Part shown: piece by piece, positions 53,788 through 61,673 of the stretch
Numbering within the stretch: position 1 is the first letter of the stretch
Layout of the letters: every line of letters starts with the position of its first letter
Assembly (NCBI RefSeq): GCF_018332695.1
Contig: NZ_BOQN01000066.1
Span: 62,001-126,000 of the forward strand
DNA from: Paractinoplanes toevensis
Lineage (GTDB): Bacteria; Actinomycetota; Actinomycetes; Mycobacteriales; Micromonosporaceae
Direction: 5' to 3'
DNA length: 64,000 nt
The notes under the pieces: generated by a model
What the model was told of the DNA's origin: nothing
Database searches by the model: none
Seen by the model: the letters and a program-made list of their open reading frames with translations, nothing else
Translations under genes and position numbers: made by a program

Positions 53788-53854
53788 CGGCTAGTAATCA
53801 ACTAGCCGAGCGGTAAGTATCACACTTGCCCCCCGGCTAGTTTTTACGAGGCCG
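53788..53854. promoter_or_regulatory. Two TetR-type operators between mmpL and tetR
   Basis: CGGCTAGT-aatca-ACTAGCCG (53788-53808) is a perfect inverted repeat with 8-bp arms and a 5-bp spacer. A second copy, CGGCTAGT-tttta-CGAGGCCG (53834-53854), keeps the left arm and spacer length. Their centres are 46 bp apart. One sits by each divergent promoter. Confidence 0.65.
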
Positions 53855-53873
53855 TGTCGATAGCATTACGGGC

Positions 53874-54443
53874 ATGGCACACGGGGTGGGCACGCGCCCG
53901 CGCGGCGCCGGCCGCGCGCAGCTGCACGAGACGGCGCTGCGCCTGTTCGCCCGGGACGGGGTCGAGGGCACCTCGCTGCAGGCCATCGCCGACGACATGG
54001 GTGTCACCAAGGCCGCGGTCTACTACCACTACCGCAGCAAGGACGACCTGGTGCTGGGCGTGCTGGCGCCGCTCTTCGAGGAGCTCGACGCGGTGATCGC
54101 CCGGGCCGAGGCGCACCGGGGGCGGCAGGCCCGGCTCGACGAGCTGGTGACCGGCATGACCGCCCTGATCGTCGACAACCACTCGCGCTTCGCGGTCTTC
54201 GCCGGCGACCCCTACGTCGGCCGGCTCGTGCTGGAGCACCACGACCTGATCCGGTGGTTCCACCGGATCGTCGCGGCGGTCGGCGCCGAGGCCGACCTGC
54301 CCGCCCGCACCGCCCTGCTGATCTTCCTGGGCGGCATGGCGGCGCCGCTCAAGGACCCCGAGATGGCCGCCCTTCCGCCCGCTGACCAGCGGGATCTCCT
54401 GATGGAGTGCGGCCGGCGGCTGCTGCAGGTGCGCCGCCGCTGA
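53874..54443 (+). CDS. TetR-family regulator of the MMPL transporter
   Basis: A 189-residue TetR protein with helix-turn-helix at about residues 18-60 (TSLQAIADDMGVTKAAVYYHYRSKDDL). The ligand domain ends EMAALPPADQRDLLMECGRRLL. It is divergent from the MMPL gene and both promoters are covered by matching inverted repeats, so repression relieved by the exported compound is the simple model. The araBDA operon lies downstream with its own operators, so this TetR is unlikely to control it. Confidence 0.93.
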   Translation: MAHGVGTRPRGAGRAQLHETALRLFARDGVEGTSLQAIADDMGVTKAAVYYHYRSKDDLVLGVLAPLFEELDAVIARAEAHRGRQARLDELVTGMTALIVDNHSRFAVFAGDPYVGRLVLEHHDLIRWFHRIVAAVGAEADLPARTALLIFLGGMAAPLKDPEMAALPPADQRDLLMECGRRLLQVRRR

Positions 54444-54462
54444 CGTCGCGCGGCCCTTCGTG

Positions 54463-54521
54463 TTATCGCTAACAACTGGTTGCCCTCAGCGGCGTTGACA
54501 CCTGCTTTGTTAGCGATAACA
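54463..54521 (+). promoter_or_regulatory. araBDA promoter with two LacI-type operators
   Basis: GTTATCGCTAAC (54463-54474) and its exact inverse GTTAGCGATAAC (54510-54521) are two copies of one site, centres 47 bp apart. Each has GTTA/TAAC arms typical of LacI/GalR operators. TTGACA (54496-54501) and TAACAA (54518-54523) give a -35/-10 pair with 16-bp spacing, the -10 overlapping the downstream operator. Binding would block RNA polymerase, and the pair could support a DNA loop. Confidence 0.65.
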
Positions 54522-54570
54522 ATGCTCGAACAGCCCCGCAACGTCCTCACAACGCGGAGGTAACCCCCTC

Positions 54571-56202
54571 ATGCTCGTTGACCCATCCGTGGCCTGCGTG
54601 GTCGGCGTCGACTACGGCACGCTCTCCGGCCGCGCGGTCGTGGTGCGCGTCGCCGACGGCGCCGAACTCGGTTCCGCGGTGCACGACTACCGGCACGCCG
54701 TGCTCACCGAGGCGCTGCCCGGCGGCACCCCGCTCGGTCACGACTGGGCGCTGCAGGTGCCGTCCGACTACGTCGACGTCCTGAAGACCGCGGTGCCCGC
54801 CGCGCTGGCCGCGGCCGGCATCGACCCGGCCCACGTCATCGGCGTCGGCACCGACTTCACCGCCTGCACGATGGTGCCCACCCTGGCCGACGGCACCCCG
54901 CTGTGCGAGCTGCCCGAATGGGAGGACCGCCCGCACGCGTATGTGAAGCTCTGGAAACATCACGCCGCCCAGGCCCAGGCCGACCGGATCAACGAGCTCG
55001 CCGCGAAGCGCGGCGAGCCGTGGCTCCCCCGCTACGGCGGGCTGATCTCCTCGGAATGGGAATTCGCCAAGGGCCTCCAACTTCTGGAAGAGGACCCCGA
55101 GGCGTACGCGGCGACCGCGCGCTGGGTCGAGGCGGCCGACTGGATCGTCTGGCAGCTCACCGGCAGCTACGTGCGCAACGCCTGCACCGCCGGTTACAAG
55201 GGGATCCTGCAGGACGGGCAGTACCCGTCGGCTTCGTTCCTGGCCGAGTTGAACCCCTCGTTCGAGAACTTCGTGGCCGACAAGCTGGACCAGCCGATCG
55301 GGCAGCTGGGCACCTCGGCCGGCACCCTGACCGCCGAGGCCGCCGCCTGGACCGGCCTGCCCGAGGGCATCGCGGTCGCGGTCGGCAACGTCGACGCGCA
55401 CGTGACCAGCGCGGCCGCCGTCGCGCTCGACCCCGGCCAGATGGTCGCGATCATGGGCACCTCGACCTGCCATGTGATGAACGGCGACGAGCTGCGTTCC
55501 GTGCCGGGCATGTGCGGGGTCGTCGACGGCGGCATCGTGGCCGGGCTCTGGGGATACGAGGCCGGGCAGAGCGGCGTCGGTGACATCTTCGGCCACTACG
55601 TCGACAACCTCGGCGGTGAGTGGACCCACGAACGGCTCACCGACCTGGCCGCGCGGCAGAAGCCCGGCGAGCACGGGCTGATCGCGCTGGACTGGCACAA
55701 CGGCAACCGGTCGGTGCTGGTCGACGTCGAGCTGTCCGGCCTGCTGATCGGCGAGACCCTGGCCACCCGGCCGGCCGATATCTACCGGGCGCTGATCGAG
55801 GCCACCGCCTTCGGCACTCGCAAGATCGTTGAAACGTTCGCGGCGGCCGGGGTGCCGGTGCGGGAGTTCATCGCGGCCGGCGGCCTGCTGAAGAACGGTC
55901 TGCTCATGCAGATCTACGCGGACGTGCTGAACATGCCGCTGTCGGTGATCGGCTCCGAGCAGGGGCCGGCACTCGGTTCGGCGATCCACGCGGCCGCGGC
56001 GGCCGGCGCCTACCCCGACGTGCGGACCGCCGCCGCGTCCATGGGTCGCGTCGAACGCGCCGTCTACCAGCCCGATCCGGCGGCCGTCGCGATCTACGAC
56101 GAGCTGTACGCCGAGTACTCGGTGCTGCACGACTACTTCGGCCGGGGCGCGAACCGCGTGATGCGCAAGCTCCGGGCGATCCAGCGGAAGGCCGCGGCAT
56201 GA
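54571..56202 (+). CDS. araB: L-ribulokinase AraB
   Basis: A 543-residue FGGY kinase. The N-terminal ATP/substrate motif is GVDYGTLSGRAVVV, and GVGTDFTACTMVPTL is characteristic of ribulokinase. MGTSTCHVM and FIAAGGLLKNGLLMQIYADVL mark the second FGGY domain. It phosphorylates L-ribulose to L-ribulose 5-phosphate. It is first in araB-araD-araA behind twin operators. GGAGG lies 10 bases before the ATG. Its TGA stop overlaps the ATG of the first 23-codon repeat ORF, which starts the coupled chain to araD. Confidence 0.96.
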   Translation: MLVDPSVACVVGVDYGTLSGRAVVVRVADGAELGSAVHDYRHAVLTEALPGGTPLGHDWALQVPSDYVDVLKTAVPAALAAAGIDPAHVIGVGTDFTACTMVPTLADGTPLCELPEWEDRPHAYVKLWKHHAAQAQADRINELAAKRGEPWLPRYGGLISSEWEFAKGLQLLEEDPEAYAATARWVEAADWIVWQLTGSYVRNACTAGYKGILQDGQYPSASFLAELNPSFENFVADKLDQPIGQLGTSAGTLTAEAAAWTGLPEGIAVAVGNVDAHVTSAAAVALDPGQMVAIMGTSTCHVMNGDELRSVPGMCGVVDGGIVAGLWGYEAGQSGVGDIFGHYVDNLGGEWTHERLTDLAARQKPGEHGLIALDWHNGNRSVLVDVELSGLLIGETLATRPADIYRALIEATAFGTRKIVETFAAAGVPVREFIAAGGLLKNGLLMQIYADVLNMPLSVIGSEQGPALGSAIHAAAAAGAYPDVRTAAASMGRVERAVYQPDPAAVAIYDELYAEYSVLHDYFGRGANRVMRKLRAIQRKAAA

Positions 56203-56270
56203 CCGAGCGAAGCGAGCGTCATGATCGCGTTTTTGGTCTTTCGCTCTTTCCTGAAGGTAGGGCGGCATGA
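56199..56270 (+). CDS. 23-codon ORF of repeat unit 1
   Basis: Starts at the ATG that overlaps the araB stop, reads MTERSERHDRVF and ends with TGA at 56268-56270 overlapping the next unit's ATG. The peptide is polar with a short apolar centre. Whether the peptide matters or only its translation (re-initiation relay) is unknown. Confidence 0.35.
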   Translation: MTERSERHDRVFGLSLFPEGRAA

Positions 56271-56338
56271 CCGAGCGAAGCGAGCGCCATGATCGCGTTT
56301 TTGGTCTTTTGCTCTTTCCTGAAGGTAGGGCGGCATGA
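56267..56338 (+). CDS. 23-codon ORF of repeat unit 2
   Basis: Same length and frame as the first unit. The two base differences leave one codon silent (Arg CGT to CGC) and change one Ser to Leu. It starts on the stop of unit 1 and ends on the start of unit 3, each time as ATGA. Confidence 0.35.
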   Translation: MTERSERHDRVFGLLLFPEGRAA

Positions 56339-56406
56339 CCGAGCGAAGCGAGCGTCATGATCGCGTTTTTGGTCTTTCGCTCTTTCCTGAAGGTAGGGCG
56401 GCATGA
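56335..56406 (+). CDS. 23-codon ORF of repeat unit 3
   Basis: Identical in sequence to the first unit. Its TGA at 56404-56406 overlaps the araD ATG at 56403, so ribosomes finishing this ORF are placed on araD. Confidence 0.35.
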   Translation: MTERSERHDRVFGLSLFPEGRAA

Positions 56407-57077
56407 GCCTGGACGTGCTGATCAAGGAAATCCGCCAGCAGGTCGCCGACCTGCACGCCGAACTCCCCCGCAACGACCTGGTGGTGTGGACCGCCGGCAA
56501 CGTCTCGGCCCGGGTGCCCGGGCACGACCTGCTGGTGATCAAGCCGTCGGGGGTCTCCTACGACGAGATAACCGCGGACGCCATGGTCGTCACCGACCTG
56601 CACGGCAACCTCGTCGACGGGGACCGCAAGCCGTCCTCGGACACGGCCGCGCACGCCTACGTCTACCGGCACCTGCCGCACGTCGACGGCGTCGTGCACA
56701 CCCACTCGACGTACGCCACCGCCTGGTCCGCCCGCGGTGAGGCGATCCCCTGCGTCCTCACCATGATCGCCGACGAGTTCGGCGGTGAGATCCCGGTCGG
56801 GCCGTTCGCGCTGATCGGCGACGACTCGATCGGTCACGGCATCGTCGAGACGCTGCGTGACCACCGTTCCCCCGCCGTGCTCATGCGCAACCACGGCGTC
56901 TTCACCATCGGCCGCTCCGCCCGCGACGCGGTCAAGGCCGCCGTCATGTGCGAGGACGTCGCCCGCACCGTGCACATCGCCCGTCAGCTCGGCGATCCCG
57001 TGCCGATCGCACCGGCCGACATCGACTCGCTGTACGCCCGCTACCAGAACGTCTACGGACAGGAGCCCGCCGCATGA
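56403..57077 (+). CDS. araD: L-ribulose-5-phosphate 4-epimerase AraD
   Basis: A 224-residue class II aldolase/epimerase. Substrate- and zinc-binding motifs are visible: GNVSARVPG, KPSGVSYDE, the VVHTHSTYATAW metal-binding HxH, and RNHGVFTIG for the third His. It converts L-ribulose 5-phosphate to D-xylulose 5-phosphate. Its ATG overlaps the stop of the last repeat ORF, and its own stop overlaps araA as ATGA. Confidence 0.95.
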   Translation: MSLDVLIKEIRQQVADLHAELPRNDLVVWTAGNVSARVPGHDLLVIKPSGVSYDEITADAMVVTDLHGNLVDGDRKPSSDTAAHAYVYRHLPHVDGVVHTHSTYATAWSARGEAIPCVLTMIADEFGGEIPVGPFALIGDDSIGHGIVETLRDHRSPAVLMRNHGVFTIGRSARDAVKAAVMCEDVARTVHIARQLGDPVPIAPADIDSLYARYQNVYGQEPAA

Positions 57078-58564
57078 GTTCTCAGATCTGGTTCCTGACC
57101 GGCAGCCAGCACCTCTACGGCCCGGAAACCCTCGACCAGGTGGCCGCCCAGTCCGCCGAGATCCAGCAGCTGCTGACCGCCTCCGGCCTGAGCGCCGAGA
57201 TCGTCAGCCGGCCGGTGCTGACCGACTCGGGCGCGATCCGGCAGACCATGCTGGAGGCCAACGCCGACCCCGACGTGCTCGGGGTGATCGCCTGGATGCA
57301 CACGTTCTCCCCGGCCAAGATGTGGATCAGCGGGCTGGACACGCTGCGCAAGCCGCTGCTGCACCTGCACACCCAGCACAACCAGTCGCTGCCCTGGGCG
57401 ACCATCGACATGGACTTCATGAACCTCAACCAGGCCGCGCACGGCGACCGGGAGTTCGGGTTCATCCAGGCGCGGCTCGGCGTACCGCGCAAGACGGTGG
57501 CCGGGCACGCGGCCGACCCGAACGTGGCCCGGCGGGTCGACGCGTGGATCCGGGCGGCGAAGGGCTTCAGCCACCTGCGCACGCTGCGGCTGGCCCGGTT
57601 CGGCGACAACATGCGGGACGTCGCGGTCACCGAGGGCGACAAGGTCGAGGCCGAGTTGCGCTTCGGTGTTTCGGTCAACACGTACGGCGTGAACGACCTC
57701 GTAGCGCTGGTTGACGCCGTGTCACCGGCGGAGGTCGACGCGCTGGTAGCCGAGTACTCGGACACTTACGATTTGTCGCCTTCATTGCGCAAAGACGGAG
57801 AACAGCACGAATCCTTGCGGTACGCGGCGCAGATCGAGGCCGGGCTGCGGCAGTTCCTGACGGCCGGCGGATTCGGGGCGTTCACCACCAACTTCGAGGA
57901 CCTCGGCGGGCTGCGGCAACTGCCCGGGCTCGCGGTGCAGCGGCTGATGGCCGACGGCTACGGCTTCGGCGGCGAGGGCGACTGGAAGACGTCCGCGCTG
58001 CTCGCCACGGTCAAGGCGATGGGCGCCGGAACCGGCAAGGGCACGTCCTTCATGGAGGACTACACCTACCACTTCGGTCCGGGCGAGCCCAAGATTCTCG
58101 GCGCGCACATGCTCGAGGTCTGCCCCACCATCGCCTCGGCCCGGCCGCGCTGCGAGATCCACCCGCTCGGTATCGGCGGCCGCGAGGACCCGGTCCGCCT
58201 GGTCTTCGACGCGGCCCCCGGCCCCGGCGTGGTGATCGGTCTCGCCGACGTCGGCGACCGCTTCCGCTTCGTGGCCAACACCATCGAGGTGGTCCCGCCG
58301 GACGAGCCGCTGCCCAGCCTGCCGGTGGCCCGCGCGGTGTGGAAGCCGGCACCGTCGCTGTCCACGTCGGCGGAGTGCTGGCTGACCGCGGGCGGCCCGC
58401 ACCACACCGTGATGACCCAGGCCGTCGGCCCGGAGACGCTGCGCGACTTCGCCGAGATGGTCCGCACCGAGCTGCTGCTGATCGACGAGCGCACCATGCC
58501 GTACGACTTCGCCGACCGCATCCGCTGGAACCAGGCGTACTACCGGCTGTCCCGCCCTATGTAG
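57074..58564 (+). CDS. araA: L-arabinose isomerase AraA
   Basis: A 496-residue isomerase, of standard length (about 500). Family segments are IWFLTGSQHLYGPETLDQVA at the start, GVIAWMHTFSPAKMWI, HTQHNQSLPW, and GGEGDWKTSALLATVK with GTSFMEDYTYHF, which carry the catalytic Glu and metal ligands. It converts L-arabinose to L-ribulose. It is the last gene of araBDA and converges on the FAD oxidoreductase gene with 1 bp between stops. Confidence 0.97.
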   Translation: MSSQIWFLTGSQHLYGPETLDQVAAQSAEIQQLLTASGLSAEIVSRPVLTDSGAIRQTMLEANADPDVLGVIAWMHTFSPAKMWISGLDTLRKPLLHLHTQHNQSLPWATIDMDFMNLNQAAHGDREFGFIQARLGVPRKTVAGHAADPNVARRVDAWIRAAKGFSHLRTLRLARFGDNMRDVAVTEGDKVEAELRFGVSVNTYGVNDLVALVDAVSPAEVDALVAEYSDTYDLSPSLRKDGEQHESLRYAAQIEAGLRQFLTAGGFGAFTTNFEDLGGLRQLPGLAVQRLMADGYGFGGEGDWKTSALLATVKAMGAGTGKGTSFMEDYTYHFGPGEPKILGAHMLEVCPTIASARPRCEIHPLGIGGREDPVRLVFDAAPGPGVVIGLADVGDRFRFVANTIEVVPPDEPLPSLPVARAVWKPAPSLSTSAECWLTAGGPHHTVMTQAVGPETLRDFAEMVRTELLLIDERTMPYDFADRIRWNQAYYRLSRPM

Positions 58565-58565
58565 G

Positions 58566-59822
58566 TCAGCGACGCGCCGGGCCGGAGCGCCTCGCGCGGG
58601 CCACGGCCATCCGGGCCAGGCCGCCGGCTCCGACGGTGCGGCGCAGGGCGGCCGGGCCGAAGACCGCGCTTACCGGGAGCGCGCCGGTGAGCATGCCGAG
58701 GAAGCGGGTGACGTGCGCCGGATCGGCGGCGAGGGCCGGGAACAGGAGGTCGGTCGCCGGGTCGGGACGGAAGGCGGCGAGGCGGGCGGTCAGGTCGTAC
58801 ATCGGGCGGCGGCTCGCGTCGCGCTCGCGGTGGTGCTGCCGCATGGCGGTCTCGACCGGGCGGCCACCGCCGAGGCCGTCGACGATGGCCCGGCTCAGGC
58901 TGTCGGCGTCGCGCAGGGCGTTGCCGATGCCCTGGCCGGTGATCGGGTCCATGACCAGGCCGGCATCGCCGACCAGGGCCCAGCCCGGACCGTACGGGCG
59001 CCGCATCAGCCCGGGTACGTCGGTGGTGCCGCGCACCCGTTCGACCGGTGTCGCCGCGGCCAGCCGATCGCCGAGCTCGGCGATTCCGCCGGCCATCCGC
59101 GCCAGGCCGGCCGCCCGGGCCTGCGGGAATCCGAGCCCGGGAACACCGAGATAGACCAGGGTGAGGTCGTCGTCGGTGGGCCAGAGGGTCATCATCCGGT
59201 CGGGCCGCACATAGACCTCTCCCCCGCCCACGGGCAGACCGGCGAAGTAGCCGTAGAGAACTCCGGAGGCCGACGGCCGGCGCCGGTAGACCCGGGCGCC
59301 GGCCTCCCGCGCGATGGTGGAGTTCTTGCCGTCGGCCCCGATCACCAGCGCGGCGGTCCGGGTCACGTCCGGGCCGCCGGACGGTGAACCCGGCTTGTGG
59401 CGGCCGCGGATGCCGGTCACCCGATCGCCGTCGCGGATCAGGCCGTCGACCACGAAACCCTCGTCGATCTCGGCGCCGGCGTCCCGGGCGGCCGCGATCA
59501 GCAGGGCGTCGAGCGAGGTGCGGCGCGGGCTGTAGACGGCGTCGACCCCGTCGAGCGGCGGATAGGAACCGCGCAGGACGGCCGGGCCCGCGTCGAAGAC
59601 GACCGAGCGGGCCGGCCGGGTGCCGCGGGCGACGAGTTGGTCGAGCACGCCCCAGCGCCGCAGCAGGACACCACCGGGTAACTGCACCTGATGGGTGGAG
59701 ACGGTGTCGCTGGGAAAGCGGGCGCGGTCCACGGCCAGCACCCGCAGCCCGGCGCGGGCCAGGAGCATCGCGGTGGCGGCGCCGGCCACCCGCGTGCCCA
59801 CCACGACGACATCGAAGTCCAT
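58566..59822 (-). CDS. FAD-dependent oxidoreductase (PHBH/geranylgeranyl reductase-like)
   Basis: A 418-residue flavoprotein. The FAD-binding Rossmann motif is VVVVGTRVAGAATAMLLA near the N-terminus, with ADGKNSTIAREAGA as the DG motif and GDAGLVMDPITGQGIGNALRD as the GD motif, as in PHBH-type monooxygenases and prenyl reductases. The first motif reads GTRVAG instead of GxGxxG, common in this subgroup. It likely hydroxylates or reduces a small molecule with NAD(P)H. There is no membrane segment and the substrate is unknown. Confidence 0.93.
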   Translation of the reverse strand: MDFDVVVVGTRVAGAATAMLLARAGLRVLAVDRARFPSDTVSTHQVQLPGGVLLRRWGVLDQLVARGTRPARSVVFDAGPAVLRGSYPPLDGVDAVYSPRRTSLDALLIAAARDAGAEIDEGFVVDGLIRDGDRVTGIRGRHKPGSPSGGPDVTRTAALVIGADGKNSTIAREAGARVYRRRPSASGVLYGYFAGLPVGGGEVYVRPDRMMTLWPTDDDLTLVYLGVPGLGFPQARAAGLARMAGGIAELGDRLAAATPVERVRGTTDVPGLMRRPYGPGWALVGDAGLVMDPITGQGIGNALRDADSLSRAIVDGLGGGRPVETAMRQHHRERDASRRPMYDLTARLAAFRPDPATDLLFPALAADPAHVTRFLGMLTGALPVSAVFGPAALRRTVGAGGLARMAVARARRSGPARR

Positions 59823-59882
59823 TACCGGGACGGTAGCGACACGTCACCACCCCGGCTGAGGGCGCCGGGCAAGTCAAGACTT

Positions 59883-61673
59883 ATGTCCGGGGCGGATCTC
59901 CTGACAATGGGAGGGATGGACCAACCCCTGGTTACCGCGATGTTCGAACGGCTGGACCGTGAGACGGCCGAGATCGAGGCCGAGCTGGCCGGAAGTCCCG
60001 ACGCCGACCGGCGGGCTCTCCTGCGCCGCCGTCGTGCCGAGCTGACCGCGGCCGCCGGGGACGGCCTGGTGTTCGGGCGGATCGACTACCCGGACGGCAC
60101 CGGGCTCTACATCGGGCGGCGGGGCATTCACGTCGGTGGCGAGCCGCTGCTGGTCGACTGGCGGGCGCCGGCCGCGGCCCCGTTCTACGCCGCCACCGCC
60201 GCGCATCCGATGGGCCTGCGGCGGCGCCGGCACCTGCGGCTCGACGGCCGGCGGGTGGCCTCGGTGTCGGACGAGATCCTGGACGGGTCGGCGCCCGGCC
60301 CGGACGACGTGCCCGGCGACGGCCCGCTCGCCGAGGCGCTGAACGCGCCGCGCACCGGCCGGATGCGGGACGCGGTGACCACCCTGCAGGCCGAGCAGGA
60401 CGCCATCGTCCGGTCGCCGCACCGCGGCAGCACCGTGGTGCAGGGCGGGCCGGGCACCGGGAAGACCGTGGTGGCGCTGCACCGGGCCGCCTACGTGCTG
60501 TTCGCGTTCCCGGCCGCGGCCGAGCGCGGGGTGCTGGTGGTCGGCCCGGACGCCCGCTTCCTCGACTACATCTCCCGGGTCCTGCCCGCCCTGGGCGAGA
60601 ACGACGTCCGCCTGGTGACCCGTTTCGAGGTCGGCGGCGGCCGGGCCACGATCCCGGCGCCGCCGGAGGAAGCTCGCCGGAAGGGCCGGGCCGTGCTGGC
60701 CGATGCCCTGGCCGACTGGGTGAACGCCCGCCGCCCGGAGGCCGGGAGTGAGCCGTACAACCAGGCGCGGGTGACGTTCGCGGAGCGGCTCAAGGGGGAC
60801 CTCGCGCGGCGCCGGAAGGAGGCCATGGCCGCGACCCTGGAACGGATCGACGCGGAGACGGCCGCGCTCACCGGGGTTGATCTGGACGCCGCCGTTGCCG
60901 GTGATCTGGCGTCGCTCGGCCTCGGCGGACCGCCCGGGAAGGTCGATCTGGGCGAGGACGACGTCGAGCCGGACGTCACCGAGGCGGTGGCGCGGCTCTG
61001 GCCGGAGCTCACCCCGGAGCAGGTCGTGGAGGGTTTGCTGGCCGACCCGCCACCGCACCTCGCGCAGTTGCGGAGAGCACCCGGCGCGCCCTGGACCGAG
61101 GCCGACCTCGCACTGCGGGACGAGGCGGCGAGTCTGCTCGACGGCCCACCCGCCGACGTCTACGGGCACATCGTCGTGGACGAGGCGCAGGAGCTGACCG
61201 AGATGGACTGGCGGGCGGTGCTCCGGCGCTGCCCGTCCCGATCGATGACCGTGGTCGGCGACTTCGCGCAGGCCGGGCCGGGCTCGACGGTGAAGTCCTG
61301 GGAGCAGGCGCTCGGCGATCGTTTCCGGTCGCACACGCTGACGGTCAACTACCGGACGACGGCCGAGATCCTCGAGTACAGCCGGGACCTGCTCGCCCGG
61401 ATCGCGCCGGGGCAGGAGCTCAGCCGCTCGCTGCGGCACGGCGAGGAACCGCGCGTCGGCCACGACCTGGACAAGGAGTTGGCCGCCGCCCCGGGCGCCA
61501 AGGTGATCACCGCCGAGGATGTCTGCCGCGGCCGGGAGTTCGACACCGTGCTGGTCGTCGACCCGGCGGAGATCGGGCGGAACCCGCGCGACCTCTATGT
61601 CGCCCTGACCCGGGCCACCCAGCGGCTGATCGTCATCGTCCCGCCGCCAGCAGCTGGGAAAGACCGGCGATGA
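59883..61673 (+). CDS. HelD-like UvrD/Rep superfamily I helicase, short form
   Basis: About 596 residues. It has the HelD signature WRAP (LVDWRAPAAAPFY), Walker A QGGPGTGKTVVALHRAAYVL, Walker B HIVVDEAQELTEMDW, motif III VGDFAQA, and C-terminal motifs NYRTTAEIL and YVALTRATQRLIVI. HelD proteins bind RNA polymerase and recycle stalled complexes, and some confer rifamycin tolerance. The usual long N-terminal coiled coil that enters the polymerase secondary channel is short here. Starts at 59883, 59907 or 59916 are possible; none has an ideal ribosome site. The end overlaps the decayed TetR gene by 41 bp. Confidence 0.9.
   Translation: MSGADLLTMGGMDQPLVTAMFERLDRETAEIEAELAGSPDADRRALLRRRRAELTAAAGDGLVFGRIDYPDGTGLYIGRRGIHVGGEPLLVDWRAPAAAPFYAATAAHPMGLRRRRHLRLDGRRVASVSDEILDGSAPGPDDVPGDGPLAEALNAPRTGRMRDAVTTLQAEQDAIVRSPHRGSTVVQGGPGTGKTVVALHRAAYVLFAFPAAAERGVLVVGPDARFLDYISRVLPALGENDVRLVTRFEVGGGRATIPAPPEEARRKGRAVLADALADWVNARRPEAGSEPYNQARVTFAERLKGDLARRRKEAMAATLERIDAETAALTGVDLDAAVAGDLASLGLGGPPGKVDLGEDDVEPDVTEAVARLWPELTPEQVVEGLLADPPPHLAQLRRAPGAPWTEADLALRDEAASLLDGPPADVYGHIVVDEAQELTEMDWRAVLRRCPSRSMTVVGDFAQAGPGSTVKSWEQALGDRFRSHTLTVNYRTTAEILEYSRDLLARIAPGQELSRSLRHGEEPRVGHDLDKELAAAPGAKVITAEDVCRGREFDTVLVVDPAEIGRNPRDLYVALTRATQRLIVIVPPPAAGKDRR

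Larger units (their letters stand above)
56199..56402 (+). repeat. Three tandem 68-bp units joining araB to araD
   Basis: Units start at 56199, 56267 and 56335. Units 1 and 3 are identical; unit 2 differs at two bases. Each unit begins with ATGACCGAGCGAAGCGAGCG and ends with a GAAGG ribosome-site-like element and GCGGC. The boundary is always ATGA, so stop and start overlap at every junction. Within a unit GAGCGAA can pair with the later TTCGCTC, and the base change in unit 2 turns one pair into G-U, keeping the stem. The array fills the whole space between araB and araD. Confidence 0.9.

Noticed and set aside
51589..53805. A 738-codon open frame opposite the MMPL gene
   Set aside because: Composition is Gly/Asp/His/Gln-rich and featureless, and it is antisense to a clear transporter.
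53874..54443. TetR protein as regulator of araBDA
   Set aside because: Its operators match the MMPL-TetR intergenic region, whereas the araB promoter has LacI-type sites of different sequence.
56199..56402. CRISPR array
   Set aside because: The three 68-bp units are contiguous with no unique spacers and no cas genes are near; it is a tandem repeat.
59850..59890. Rifamycin-associated element before the HelD-like gene
   Set aside because: Only a short AAGTC-AA-GACTT repeat is present; it does not resemble the long symmetric element I recall for rifamycin-responsive genes.
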